Source: Sclerodactyla briareus (Eukaryota; Echinodermata; Holothuroidea; Dendrochirotida; Sclerodactylidae). From it: 64,000 nucleotides of DNA. Shown here piece after piece: positions 24,745-36,800 of the stretch (position 1 is its first letter; each line of letters opens with the position of its first letter). The stretch lies in the NCBI GenBank assembly GCA_026419785.1, contig JAODTK010004076.1:1-64000 (forward strand). Reading direction: 5' to 3'. The position numbers were made by a program, and so were the translations under genes. The notes under the pieces were generated by a model. The model searched no databases, was not told the DNA's origin, and worked only from the letters and a program-made list of their open reading frames with translations.

Positions 24745-25074
24745 GCCTACTTATAATAATCAATGGTCAATTTCTTAAATATAGCCGCTTACGACCTAGT
24801 GCTCAAAAGCGCTTCACAAACTTACCACCCGATCATAGGAACCAGTCACGCCCGTCCGACAATCCCGGAGAGTAGATAGCAGCAGCTAATCAGCGCCAGT
24901 TGTGTTCTGATACCTCACGGTCCCCATTTGTACACCTGGGTGGAGAGAAGCAGCCGGGATAAAGTACCTTGCTCACTGGTACTTGCGGCTCGAAACCCAC
25001 ACCTCTGGTTACAAGCCTAGACGCCTTAGCCAAGTCCCTATGGCCTTATGCCAATTATGCCACCACGCTCCACG
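24745..25074 (+). mobile_element. SINE-like insertion inside the LINE
   Basis: Interrupts ORF2 between the endonuclease and the linker. It carries features of a repeat family I recognise from marine invertebrate genomes: CACCTGGGTGGAGAGA, AAAGTACCTTGCTCA, a GGCTCGAAACCCAC block resembling a Pol III B box, and a CGCCTTAGCCAA...CACCACGCTCC end. No clear A box or poly-A tail is seen, so tRNA-derived SINE is an inference. Confidence 0.5.
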
Positions 25075-25589
25075 TATCCAAAATTATAGAAAAGCACGTG
25101 CATAATGCTCTATTTAAGTAGTTGGTTTGAAACGATGAAATCAGTGAAGCAATCAAAAAAACGGAACAAGGCCAGACGGTTAGGGTGCAATACATACCGA
25201 CAGGCGCGCGATAGAGTAACGTGTCTTATTAGAAATGCAAAGAGGAAATATTTTTCACGATGCGATCACTGAAAACAAAGGAACCCCAAAGCTATATGGC
25301 AGCTCGTAATTAATGTTCAATTCAAATAATACCGATATGAAGACTCAACATTCACCCAAATCTTTATATGGTAACAATAATGAAATAACAAGGAATGAGA
25401 ATTATTGCAAATGCATCAATGCATTATTTACATCGGTACCATCGCAATATGTAACATTGAAATAAAATAACCAGGTGACCATGTTTTTAATTCTAATGAT
25501 TTAATCCAGTATGTTTCTATGCATGTTCCCCGGCGAATGTTTTGATATACTCGAGGTTTCATGTAATTTTGTATCAAATTTCCTGAAGT

Positions 25590-26960
25590 CATCGGATTCC
25601 AGAAAAGCAACAGGACTGGATGGAATATGTGCTAGATTATTGAAAAGCAGTGCTGACGTTATCTCCGCGAGTATCACAATTATTATAAATTTAAGAATAG
25701 GGAGCGGGATTTTCCCAAGTAGCTGGAAACGGGGAAGAGTTGTACCAATATGTAAAGTGGGTCTGCCTTGAACTGTCTAACTATAGCCCAATTTCGATAC
25801 TACCAGTGTTATCCAAAATTATAGAAAAGCACGTGCATAATGCTCTATTTAAGTACTTAAATAGAACACAAGCTACTTAAAGTAGCCCAGTCAGGTTTTA
25901 GAAAAGGGCATTCGTGTGAGACGGACTTCACTAAAAATTACTGGCATTGGGTTAAAGGCAATCGAGAGGGATTAGTTGTAGGCTGCAGTTTCCTTGAATG
26001 AGGAAAGCCTTCGACCTGGTTAATCACTCACTCCTAATAGAGACGTACGTATATATGGAGTTTCTAACTCATCACTGGAATGGTTTCAGCGTATATACTC
26101 GATAGAACACAATGCACCAAATTAACGGTGTCCCTTCGCATGCGAACAACGTTGTGTGTGGAGTACCACAGGGGTCGATTCTAGGGCTATTATATTCTAA
26201 TTTATATAAATGACATGGGCCTATCATTGAAACACTGCATGTATGATATGTATGCGGATGATACCACTTTCTATGTGAGAATAGGAATTTGAACGAAATA
26301 AACTTAAAATTAACTGTAGATATGCGTTACATTAGCGAATGGTTGTGAAGGTAATCAGATGGTTATGAACACAGATAAAACCAAAACATGTTGATTGGAT
26401 ACCAGCAGAAGTTGTACTTTAAATAAGGAACACATATTATAGGTGAGGTTGACGGCGGATGTATTCACACAGATGTAAAAGCAGAAAAGCTGCTTGGTGT
26501 ACACGTCGACCCACGACTATCTTGGGATGCCCATGTTGACTAGGTTTATTCAGTGATCAATAGTAGAATAGCATTGTCAGGAGAATAAAGTCATTTCTAG
26601 ATCAAGAGACATGGATTTTAACGATAAAGGATATATTTTGCCAATTCTAGATTACTGCAGCCTCATTTGGGGAAACTGCAATAGTAGCAACATGGAAAAG
26701 ATTATTCGATTGCAAAAAAATGCAGCAAGGGTCATAATGGAGGACGCGCACTTCCAACAAAGGAGTAATGACTTATTCAATGAAATGGAGTGGCAATCAA
26801 TTGACAAAAGAATCAAGAAAGAGATTAACAATGCTGTATAAGTGTCTAATGGATTAACCCCGGATTATCTGAGGAGTTGTTTGAATTTACCTCTAATACC
26901 CATACCTATGAGGTTACGGACTCAACATGAAACGGCCTGTTTGTTAGGGGGGCAAAACTG
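25590..26960 (+). pseudogene. LINE ORF2: reverse transcriptase and C-terminal region
   Basis: In order: SRKATGLDGICARLLKSSAD, then SSWKRGRVVPI, an Asn-Tyr-x-Pro-Ile-Ser-Ile-Leu-Pro-Val block, QSGFRKGHSCE-like sequence, KAFDLVNHSLL, CGVPQGSILG near 26157-26190, MYADDTTFYV near 26247-26276 with both catalytic Asp residues, then ILPILDYCSLIWGNC and LQKNAARVIM (26611-26841). The linker before it (25121-25420) reads AIKKRNKARRLGCNTYRQAR. Single-base frameshifts occur about every 100-200 bases. Confidence 0.85.
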
Positions 26961-27270
26961 ACTATCATAAAAAGAAGTTTTCCTAACTAGCGACAAAGGA
27001 ATGGAATGGTCTTTTAACAGGAGATTGTCGAGAGGCTAAGTCTTTGACAATGTTTAAAAGTCCCTAGTTCAAGGAATCAATTTGACATGTTTTAGTTTCA
27101 GATTCTGTTTGACTGTATTTTGTTTCTTTTAATTGGTCTTTCATGTTCTAATAACATTCTCTTTTATTACTGTGTGTGTGCTTTTCTTCTTACTTTACAT
27201 TTGGTAAACTCATAGGCCTCGGGTAGATTAGCTTCTTAGCTGATGATTCTTTCAACCCTGTATGAATTGT

Positions 27271-27312
27271 ATAATAATAATAATAATAATAATAATATAA
27301 TAATAATAATAA
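27271..27312. repeat. (ATA)n tail of the LINE
   Basis: About 14 ATA/TAA repeats directly follow the 3' UTR of the LINE. Short microsatellite tails of this type are generated at the 3' ends of CR1/L2-like elements. Confidence 0.8.
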
Positions 27313-30300
27313 CACCCTGTGATGAGGAACCATTGCATCCCTCTTCATGACAACATCATCTCTCGTGTGTGTGGGGAGGGAGCGGGGGTTGTGTGTTACC
27401 GAGTTGATGCCCCTCCATAATAACAGAATATCATAATACAATGTGGAATCATTGTCATTGGCTGATTTAAATGATTTGACATAATACCGGCACATTGTTT
27501 CAATATACATAAGGCTCAGGACATTACACGTCCTTCCCTTCTATCGCCTATTACGATAGGCGGGAGCTTGTACGATATTTAACGTATAGATTTACTCCTT
27601 CCATCTCTCACCTCGTACAGTGAACCAGAACACCGAAAACTGGTTCCACTGTCTCACCACGCTGAGGGAGATTCCCCAAGTGACAGTTCTTACTGGCCTC
27701 TCAATTTTCAGTCGTCAAGTTCGAACCTCGTTCAGAAGAGACATAGTAGCCACTATTTTGCGGGTTCGTCCATCCGTTTGTCTGTCCGTATGTGCGTCGC
27801 GATATTGCGCCACTGTGAATACGTGCATGCTGTTTCATTCGTGGCGGTGCAAAGTCAAGTGTCTTCGGGCAGCTGCAGTTTGAAAAAAAATGAGACAACT
27901 CGATGCAAGTCGGTTTCTCTGACTATGTAATATTTAATTGAGGGCACTATATGAGACGTTGCTGGTCTGGTCAATGAAAAAAGTATTGTTATTGAAAAAA
28001 TGAGAACATTATAGCTATTCAATCTCTTTTCTGCCCCCTGCTCTCTTGCATTTTTTAATGGGGATGAATACGGAGGTAACCATCCAGAATCAGATAAAGT
28101 CTCTAGTCACATTATAATGGGAAGGCTATCACCTAGGTTTTGTTCTAAATTTCTTACCCTTAGACTAGATTCTAGATTGATATCACAATGAGAAGAGAAC
28201 GACGCTAGCACGAAAACATAACGTTGAAGAAGGGGATTCCAGATGTCGAGATAGTCACCTAAAAAGTAGGGTGATGCAGTCGCAAACAAAAATTACAGCT
28301 GCTAAAGGCTTCGTTGGTGCTTTTGAGAGGTTTCCAGGTGCTTTATCATTCCGTGTCGAATGCCTCTCACGAATGTATGCAGTCATCATTGAGTTGTGTG
28401 TGTTGACATGCGGCATGTAAGTTTAAATATGTGTATATGTACCGTTTCTTTTGAGAACGATATCTCTCAAATGTAAAATCGTCCATATTAGGTGTGAATT
28501 TTGCCGATATATGGCCCTTGTTGTTCTTGTTCCTCGTTGAAGGTTCCCCAAGGTCACAGAGAGTCGAATAGAAAAGATTCTGTGTACAAATATAGGGGGA
28601 ACAAACATCTATCAAGTTCAAATTCAGTCAGGTCGGCGGTGCATTTTAGGATGGATAGAGGGAAATTTTTTTACATCAGTTCGAGGTATTTGAAGGAGGT
28701 GTGAGATGTGAAGGGCCAAAGAGTCTAAGCAGAGAATATCAGAAGAATACGAACATGTATCAAGTTCCAATTAGACATGTAAGATTATTTTATGAAATGG
28801 AGGGACTATATGGTTTTTTTTTGATACCAGCGAGAGGAGAGATGTTGAGGAGCAAAAGGTTATGAGCAGTGGCTTAATTTTATCGGACTTAGGGGCGGCG
28901 AAACCTATCAACCGTGGTTGACGCGAATCGTCAAAGGAATGTATATACCTTGCAAATCGTCTGGCAGAACTTTAATCAAAACATCAAAACGTTTCCATTT
29001 GCGAGAAATATTCGCAGTTTTCGGCTTATGATCTAGTGAATAACCGCAGAGACGGGACGTGCATGTACACATGCGTCGTGACGTTTGCTCAGAATAGTTA
29101 TTAGTTTAGATTATTTAGGGATTAGCTGCTCTATCGTATGTGCGATATTGCAGTCACATCCTCTGGTGGTATTTTTCTGATTCCGTTGCTGCCCTCATTA
29201 ATTATTATTTTGGGAGATTGCAGGCCTGGATCACTGGAGATGATGATCACATAGGCCATCCCCAATATCAAATATGGTGCGGAGTATCCTAAATCTACGC
29301 GATGACGCCTAGGGTGTGAGCAGGTTAAAAGGAAATGAAAACATGTAGTATCATATCAACTTGGGCATATATGGAGAGGAGATCAGACTTCTCTGCCCAG
29401 GCCACAGTCACCCAACGTCAGAAGCGTCACTGACAGCAGGGAAACCTCCATGTTCGCGCCAGGACTGAAGTCATTCAAGGCCAAGGGAATCCGATATTCA
29501 GAAAAAATTCTAACAAGATATACATAGAATATAAGAAAATTCGGTGCTTATATAGCGCCCCTACACTAAGTATCAGGGCGCCTTACAAATAAAACCTAAA
29601 AACGAATGAGAGTATAAAATACTAATTAGCAGAAAAGAAAAACAATGAGAACCACCTGGAATTTTAGCTAGAAAAAAAATGTTCCAAGAAACGAATAAAA
29701 CCTAAAAACGAATACACAATGAAAATTAGCACGGTACAAAATATTAATACACATATAAAAATATATATTGCGGGGAGAAAATGCACGCTAGAACAGTTTC
29801 AGGCCACCGGACACAAAGAGCAACCCTAATACTATGATATTATAGTACTAGAATGAATATTACAATTTGAAATGGTATCTGAAAAATATGTGTCGAGAAA
29901 TTTCTCGAAAACATAAATCGATAATAAGATGAGCAAGAAGCCTTTTGTTGTTCGGCCTAATACCACCTGTAGCAGCCTCCATACTACAGTCGATAGTGGG
30001 GGGGGAGGGGTAGGTTCACGTGTCTGTTAACACCTGACTAGAAGTTTCCACATACCAAAGCTTGTATCGGGCTCGAAGCTAACCCAATAGTGCAACAGCC
30101 TAGCCATCACCTTCAGTTTAAATACCACGCAGAATTAGATACCTCAGTGGAAAAAACCTAATGTTTATTCTGAGGAAACTTAAAGCTGCGAATTTGGGTA
30201 GAACCGCAGATATTTCATATCCAAATTTCTACATGTGTTAATCTACATATCTCAACTTATATCAACCTAGTTTACATTGAAGTTCTAATACACAAGTATT

Positions 30301-31193
30301 ATCATTCGCACACACGATACAGATTTTCACCCACTGACTATCGCATTCTGAGGTGAAAACTACTCTGTTTTAACCTAATTACACTAATTGGATTAGGACT
30401 ATGTGTAATCGAAAAGGTCAGAAGTTAATGTGGGTCCCTCATTGTAGTGGTAGGCACACGCCAATGTTTAGGATGCTCCGCGAAAATCAGTATTCAGCCA
30501 ACTGACAGCATAAACCAGGAGATTGCATGGGGCAGTGTCTGACCACCTCTCACAGGAATTTTATATATTAGTGAGAATAAGGGTTTGTCATTATCCTTAT
30601 GGTATACCGGATGGACCTATTACCATTTTTCTAAACATTTTTAAAAAATCTGTCGGGTGTATTATGAAACAATCTTTGAAGTATTTACTTTCAGGGGGCG
30701 GAAACACTGACATGGTTTCATAAAATAACATTGGAAATATTCAAATAGTTAAGGCAAAAGGGTTAATCCTGAAAACAAGGAGAAACGATGGGTATCCAGA
30801 TAGCACATGATAGAAATCGTCAGAAGGTACCTATTTGGATAGGCTGGCGGGGAGGCATTGGCCAAACTCGGAAACCAGAAGTTCGAATTTATCACCAGAT
30901 TTACTGATCTTTCTAATGAAAAATTGTGAAGTCTGTGCCTTCAATTATTAGCAGTTATGTCTAAATCCAACATGTGCCTCTGAGATTAATAACATTGCAG
31001 GGGAGGCACAAATGTGTAAGAATTACATTAATTAATGGTAATTTGTCATATGAAGGAATTTGGCAGAACCAACTTCCGGTGTACTCCTATCTTGTTTTCA
31101 TGGTGATTGGGGCGTATTCAAGTTTACACAAAATCCTTATTATTGACAGTGTCTTCGTCAACCCAGTCTGAAGGTAATTGATCAAATCTGTAA
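27313..31193. other. Region without recognised genes
   Basis: No domain-bearing open frame is present. At 29540-29620 a block with TTATATAGCGCCCCTACACTAAG and CGCCTTACAAA resembles common interspersed 3' repeats of marine invertebrates. The motif ATAAAACCTAAAAACGAAT occurs twice (about 29589 and 29696). A G9 run lies at about 29999. Confidence 0.45.
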
Positions 31194-31440
31194 ATGACGT
31201 ACAGATCTGGTAGATACCTCGACAACACCCTATCGATGGAGACACTTGTCAACAATGCTTGCAAATCACGTATCTCGCTCCACACATGTTCAACTTCTAC
31301 GAAATGCAGCAGAAGGCCTGTGACCGATCACAGGAAAAGAGAACGTATCACACCGATCCCACATGAAGTTAAACTGGCTGCCGGTAGAGGGGCGCTATTT
31401 TCAATTTATTTTTCACTTACGTACAAGTGTACTCAGGGAC
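31194..31440 (+). mobile_element. L2-like LINE fragment (RT C-terminal region)
   Basis: Reads LDNTLSMETLVNNACKSRIS, then after a gap VTDHRKRERITPIPHEVK, a Leu-Pro-Val-Glu-Gly-Arg block and LTYKCTQG. This is the usual end of L2-type ORF2 (ITPVL..LHWLPV..RI.FK.L.LTYK), with an internal deletion that removes the SRLDYCNSLLYG segment. Frameshifted and not functional. Confidence 0.7.
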
Positions 31441-31720
31441 GGTGATTTCAAGACTCACCGGAGGTCAAATTTCGGGAAAATACCAGTTAGGCCGATTTAC
31501 ACGAATATGGTGGGTGAGGATCAAAGTTGGTCTGGAAAAAAACATGACTGTGATACCAAGGTCACCAAGAGACAAATATATGTTTTTTCGGGATTTTCTA
31601 ATAATATCTTTGTTGGATTTGAGTGAGCGACGAGGACTGTTCCTAAACAACATGATCCTAAGCAACATGAAGGTCATCAAGTCACAGGAGGTCAAATTTG
31701 CATAGTTTATGCAATTTCCA

Positions 31721-31809
31721 CATATATATATATATATATTATATATATATATATATATTATATATTATATATATATATATATATATAATATATATATATA
31801 TATTATATA
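31721..31809. repeat. Imperfect (TA)n microsatellite
   Basis: About 89 bases of alternating TA with several TATTATAT interruptions. Strongly self-complementary, so it is a likely site of assembly or replication instability. Confidence 0.95.
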
Positions 31810-31900
31810 CGAAAATTGGAGAATGTAGGATACAGTTGGTCTCGGACAACAGGTAGGCAAAATGGATATGGCTCAATGTGCTTTTTCCTAAACGAGGTCA

Positions 31901-31924
31901 ATTATTATTATTATTATTATTATT
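31901..31924. repeat. (ATT)8 microsatellite
   Basis: Eight ATT repeats. They may be the tail of another L2-like fragment, but I recognise no coding sequence directly upstream. Confidence 0.85.
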
Positions 31925-33100
31925 TAGTGTAATATTTTGATGTGACCGCGAGAAAAGGGTGGATTAGATATAGTTAACGTTCACTGCTTTGTCGAGAGAA
32001 TGAAGTTCGCTTGGGCCAAGCGCTTGTTGGACCAATCGTCGGCGGCGATCCCCCTCTTCAGCTGTAATTTCAAAGCTGAAAACATTCACATTGAAGTTAC
32101 GAATGAATTCAGCTCCAATGCGGTGTGCGGAGTAACCCACTTTTGAGGTCCCGAATGTCAACTTACGGGGATCACTGATTTGGAACAAAATAGTGACAGA
32201 AGGAGCTATTCTCTATAAGAACCGCCTTAGCGCCAACGTGTTGTCCGTGACTTATATCAAAACGATGGATGTGCTTCAGCTCCGTTGATCCATGGCGAAG
32301 GAAAATGGGATATATTGATAATCCCCATTCCATAAATTAGGAGCATACATAGATCCAGTAGTTTTCCAACAGCGGTCTATTCAACGACCACGCAGTTGCA
32401 TTGAATGGGATACGGTTCTTAAGGATCCTGAGCTAGAGTGGGACAGTATATTTTCTAATTGTATAGGGATTGAACTTGAAGATGTCGGAATGAAATAATC
32501 AGTATACATTTCTTCACGGTATAATAGGTACAAATTCGTTTCTTTTCAAAATTAATGTTGTCCGATAAGCTGTGTACTTAATGTAATGAAGGTGAAATAG
32601 ATATCGACCACCTGTATTGGGTGTGCAATAAAGTTAGTCGGACGATTAGTCGGGCGATTTATCGGACGACATCTATTCACATCAAGTGTCGTCAGATAAA
32701 TTATAGGGATGTATGTTTTGGTTATTTTAATCCAGAACTGGTATAATTTTGTTCTTCTCCAGGTCAAGTACTACATTAATTACAATAGAACGCAGAAAAC
32801 AATTCCTGACTTGGAAAAATGAAGTCTTATATCATTTGATCCAACATTCATCAAACATATATTCTTCAAAATAGAAAGGAACAAGTACATATGGAGAACA
32901 TAAGGAGCTGAAAGTTTCCATAAATTTACTTCATTGTTTGTACATGCAGATTGACTATTGTCATTTGCGAGTTATTCATTTGCATTTATAGCTGATATTA
33001 ATATATGTCAGTCATGTGAGGTATTGAAATGTTGTTTCATGTTTAAATGTTGTGAAAAAAGAGGATTAGAGCAATAATTGAAAAAATATTGGGAGCTTAG
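31925..33100. other. No gene recognised
   Basis: AT-rich sequence with short frames. The only oddity is a triplet of near-identical CGGACGATTAGTCGGGCGATTTATCGGACGA segments at about 32639-32669. Confidence 0.45.
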
Positions 33101-33890
33101 TCAGTGATCTGGACTTGGAGTGACGTCACGTGCTGGAAGCACAAGTGATTCAAGGAGGATGTTGTCCCAGATTCTTGAAAGATTGTAGCGTTCTCCATCA
33201 CAGCTGAGGTCTGGCCGGTTGACTCTGATGAAGATTGACTTTTTCACTCCTCTCTCACCACCGCTGTCCTCTATCGAGAATCTGGACGTTCTCGAGGTCA
33301 ATTTCGTGCCCTGTTTGCTCTCTGTGGATGTGGTTTGAAACCTCCGATGTGGTTGTGCTTGCTCTCCATAAATCGCATTCGGAAGGTCCTTCCGGTTTCA
33401 GCGATGTAAACTGTCACAGTCCACCTTGTGTGCTCCTTGCCACGTGATTCGGTAAACGGGGCAAAAAATCCTATTCTTAGTCGGGTCTTTGGGGGACTGA
33501 CATTTGCCGAGGGTGCGGCTTGAGTAAGCATGTTACCATGTGTATCAAAAGTTCTTTTCACTTGTCGGGTAACCCCTCGGTGTTAGGATAGGGGCAGTAT
33601 CGGTGCTCTTGACGGCTCAGATGGTCGATTCTCGACAGCTTGGGCTTCTGTCAGATTTGGAGCTAATTTTGTAACAAACTCAAACATGGTATCGCAAAAG
33701 TTTTCCACTGAGTGCTCGAACGTTTTAATCGGATGAACGCCGTATTCAATTCAGTTATGTTTTTCTTCCATGCTCATTATAACGTTACATATTGACGCTT
33801 GAGAAATGCCAGTTGTTCTCACCATCTTAAATAAAGGATCTAAATGGGTAAGATCCGGCTGTTCGGGACGAGGGGTCGTTTTCATTCTGA
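33101..33890 (-). mobile_element. Penelope-like element remnant (GIY-YIG endonuclease end)
   Basis: On the minus strand, from 33890 downward: a PLFKMVRTTGIS block, a PYPNTEGLPDKVKRTFDTHG-like block, an FCPVYRI..C block, VYIAETGRTFRMRFMESKHN (GIY-YIG core, YIGETGRT in the family), then RGVKKSIFIRVNRPDL, and DGERYNLSRIWDNILLESL. Family order is RT followed by GIY-YIG endonuclease; only the linker and endonuclease are present, with frameshifts. The RT domain was not found at higher coordinates. Confidence 0.7.
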
Positions 33891-36800
33891 ACTTTGGTTT
33901 ATTCTAAAGAACCAACTTGAAAAAAACCCCACAATCGTTTGTCGGAAAATGGAAATAAAGGTTGCCGTGGTGGAATCTACTGTTGACCGTACAGATGAAT
34001 AATATTCGCCAGGACTGTTTACGTATATCTGTGTTTTAATTATTTCAACAAATATGGAATTATATTTTACACCTGGTATGCGGAAGGAAAATACTGAGAA
34101 TGTGCAAAAAATATACGAAACCCGGGCAGAGATATAGCAGAACTGAAAAACAACATCGCAATAAATTTCCATTGAGCATTCGAATGTTTTTGATAGTTAC
34201 GCCTGAAACAAACCACTTTGGAATGTGACTACAGGAGCGAGCTGTGCTAAATATTGGGGGCGCGGGGGGTCATACGAGGTTAGCACATTTACGGCGGACG
34301 CCAACCATTCGGTTGGCGCGTGCGTATGCAAAAACTATTCGTTTTACATACCCCCCATTTTGCTGGAAAATCGCACTCCCTGGGCCGTGGAGGCAGCAAG
34401 TAACCTCCCTAATACTGGCAATAAATTTCAGGAATTTATATTTCAAGGACCGTTTTTGAAGGAAATGATCGATTTTATTCCTTACAATTCGGGTCACCAT
34501 CAGATTGCAGAGAGAGGCACTTCCCGGGCATTATGGCAATAGTACACAGCACTGGAATTTACGATAATGCCCGAAAAACGGATCGATGTTAGTCCTTACA
34601 ATTCTTCATCGTGGACTTCATTGCTACCATATCATACCCCTTAGAGGGGATCCTTCCAATTGGGTAGAGGTTGCCCGCCATCTTGGAAATTTGCTTGAGC
34701 ATCTCTGTCATCGGGCATTTGATTCAAAGGAATTGAGCCAGTTCAGCAAAACATTTCATCATTTTTTGTGCAAAATGTTTCCGTCTCAGATTGTTTCGCC
34801 CCATACGGCCTAGTGCCAAACGTCAATCATCAACCGTCATACTGATGTTCACAAAACCCCCTGCCCTGGTTGTTTGGGGTTACAATATTGCATTTCATCC
34901 TTCCTCGAGAAGCAGCACGTCAGGCTGGCATAGCGGTCTGTTATTAACAAGGAAGGATTAGAAGTGGACTGAACTCTAGCCACTGGTTATGTGCTAGTGT
35001 TAGGAAAATGCCAGTTGGAATCAACATTGGTGAGGGGGACATGAATCGTGTTCCAAACCAAAAGTATCCGTGTGGCCTCCATGTTCACTGCATTGTAGAG
35101 GGAACAAAGGAAGGGCATATTTGCCGGAATCGGATGAAATGCTTGTACATGGACCTACCATATTATACAGTGGCGTACCCACGGGGGAGGGGGAGATTTT
35201 TGCAGGTTAGCAGAGGCTTTGCGCTGTTATTCAGCTAAAATTGCAGCAGTATGTGTCAAGGGACCCATCAATTGCACTTATGTGTTAATAGTGAGGGTGA
35301 AGCCAGTTAGGAGGGCGCACTTCCCTTGGGTTCCGACCTACAACCCCACCCCCTTCCCACCCAAACAAATCTCTCAGTACGCGCTTGGTATTATACAGTA
35401 ACGGAAAAGAACATAGATAAAAAAAAAAACATCTGCATGATGGCCTTACCAACATGAATTCAGCAATATGAATTAGAAATATGGCGTTAGACCTTGGATA
35501 AGGAGGACTGTACCGCGGATCTGTAGGATTGTGTTGTTCTTGGTCCGCGAATACCCGCCCCCACAGAATCGCCGCCCAGGGACCTTGCCTATTGGGCTAT
35601 TAAAGTGTACAGAACACGGCTGTCTTCACCATTTGATACCGCGTCGGTATAATACGGAGAATAATAAGCAGAGCAGTGATTACAATAAAGGAATTGGATT
35701 ACAGTGCGAAGATCAGGATATAATTCCAGTGCCATTTATGTATACCGCTTCACAACCGTATCTCGTGTGTATCGCCGTAATTAGCGGGTTCAACGTCTTG
35801 GGAATCGAGTATGTACTGGCTAAGTGAATGTACCTTTCCCTGAGATATATCGAACAATGGCCAAGAGAATGATAGGCTTTACATCTCACCAGTGCACATC
35901 TAATGGTGATTCTGCTACATCGTATCAACCCAATTCGTCTGCCCTGCCAGTACTCAACAGTGTAGATGGAGGGCCAAACATATCAAATATCACGGAAAGA
36001 ATCAAAAAAAACAATGAGATTTATATTTCCAGTTGAAATAATTTCGTGACCTCCTTCGCCACTTATGTCTGTCTTTCCAAGAGTATGTTCAAGCTCGTTG
36101 TTGTGTTACAAGACGAGGCTAGGTTTTTCCTCATTTTCTGTTTGGGAATGAGGGAAGAAAAAACAGTGGTAAACTTTGGTTAATCATGGAACTTTTGTCG
36201 CGAAGATTACCATGCTCCGTTAGTTTTGGGCTCTCGCAATATTTAAATGTAATGAACTAACACAAAACTGAAATTTAGCCCTTCCACACTGCGGGTAATC
36301 CATTTAGAGCAGTACGCAAAGTGAATTTGAAGTGTATTGCATCGGAGTTCAGCAATTGCGTTGTTTTCAGTTCTCTTTTTCCTCACTACAATGAGACTGA
36401 TGGAATAAGTTGTAACAGCGGTGTGCCATTCTCACGAAAACCTCGTTTTTCGACTTTAGTCAATAGGTTGCTGTGCTTGAGATTGACGAGTTTATATGTG
36501 CTGATACAAAATGAGTCGTAGACACGGAAACAAATCGTTGAGAGGACGCTTATTTAGCAAAATGCATGGTTAACAGAACAAAAATCCGATGAATAAACAA
36601 AAAAGAACGCAACAGAAGAATATCCAAATTGTTACAGACCACTATTAATAAGATAAATGGTGAGTGTATTTCAGTGCAGTCGTGAAAGTTATTTAACCAA
36701 TGATCCCCGAGTTACTGTAAATAGTACACATAGCTTCACTAAATAAATTCTCTCCGGTATCAGTGTTTTGAAAAAAAAATATACAAGCTACGCGGTCAAA

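Larger units (their letters stand above)
23465..27312 (+). mobile_element. CR1-like non-LTR retrotransposon (LINE), degenerate
   Basis: From 5' to 3' it has an ORF1 remnant with an SGNH-esterase tail and CCHC zinc knuckles, the C-terminal end of an apurinic-type endonuclease, a SINE-like insertion, the linker, a reverse transcriptase with GVPQGSILG and YADD boxes, a C-terminal region, a short 3' UTR and an (ATA)n tail. An SGNH-type ORF1 and a microsatellite tail are typical of the CR1/L2 superfamily. Many frameshifts are present and most of the endonuclease is missing, so it is not autonomous as written. Confidence 0.85.

Noticed and set aside
24984..24998. B-box-like GGCTCGAAACC suggesting a tRNA gene
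   Set aside because: No A box, no cloverleaf and no CCA-end arms could be drawn; the block belongs to the SINE-like insert inside the LINE.
34225..34813. Frames of 105 and 75 codons between the Penelope remnant and copy B
   Set aside because: No motif of the reverse transcriptase or any other family; the opposite strand is also open over part of the first.
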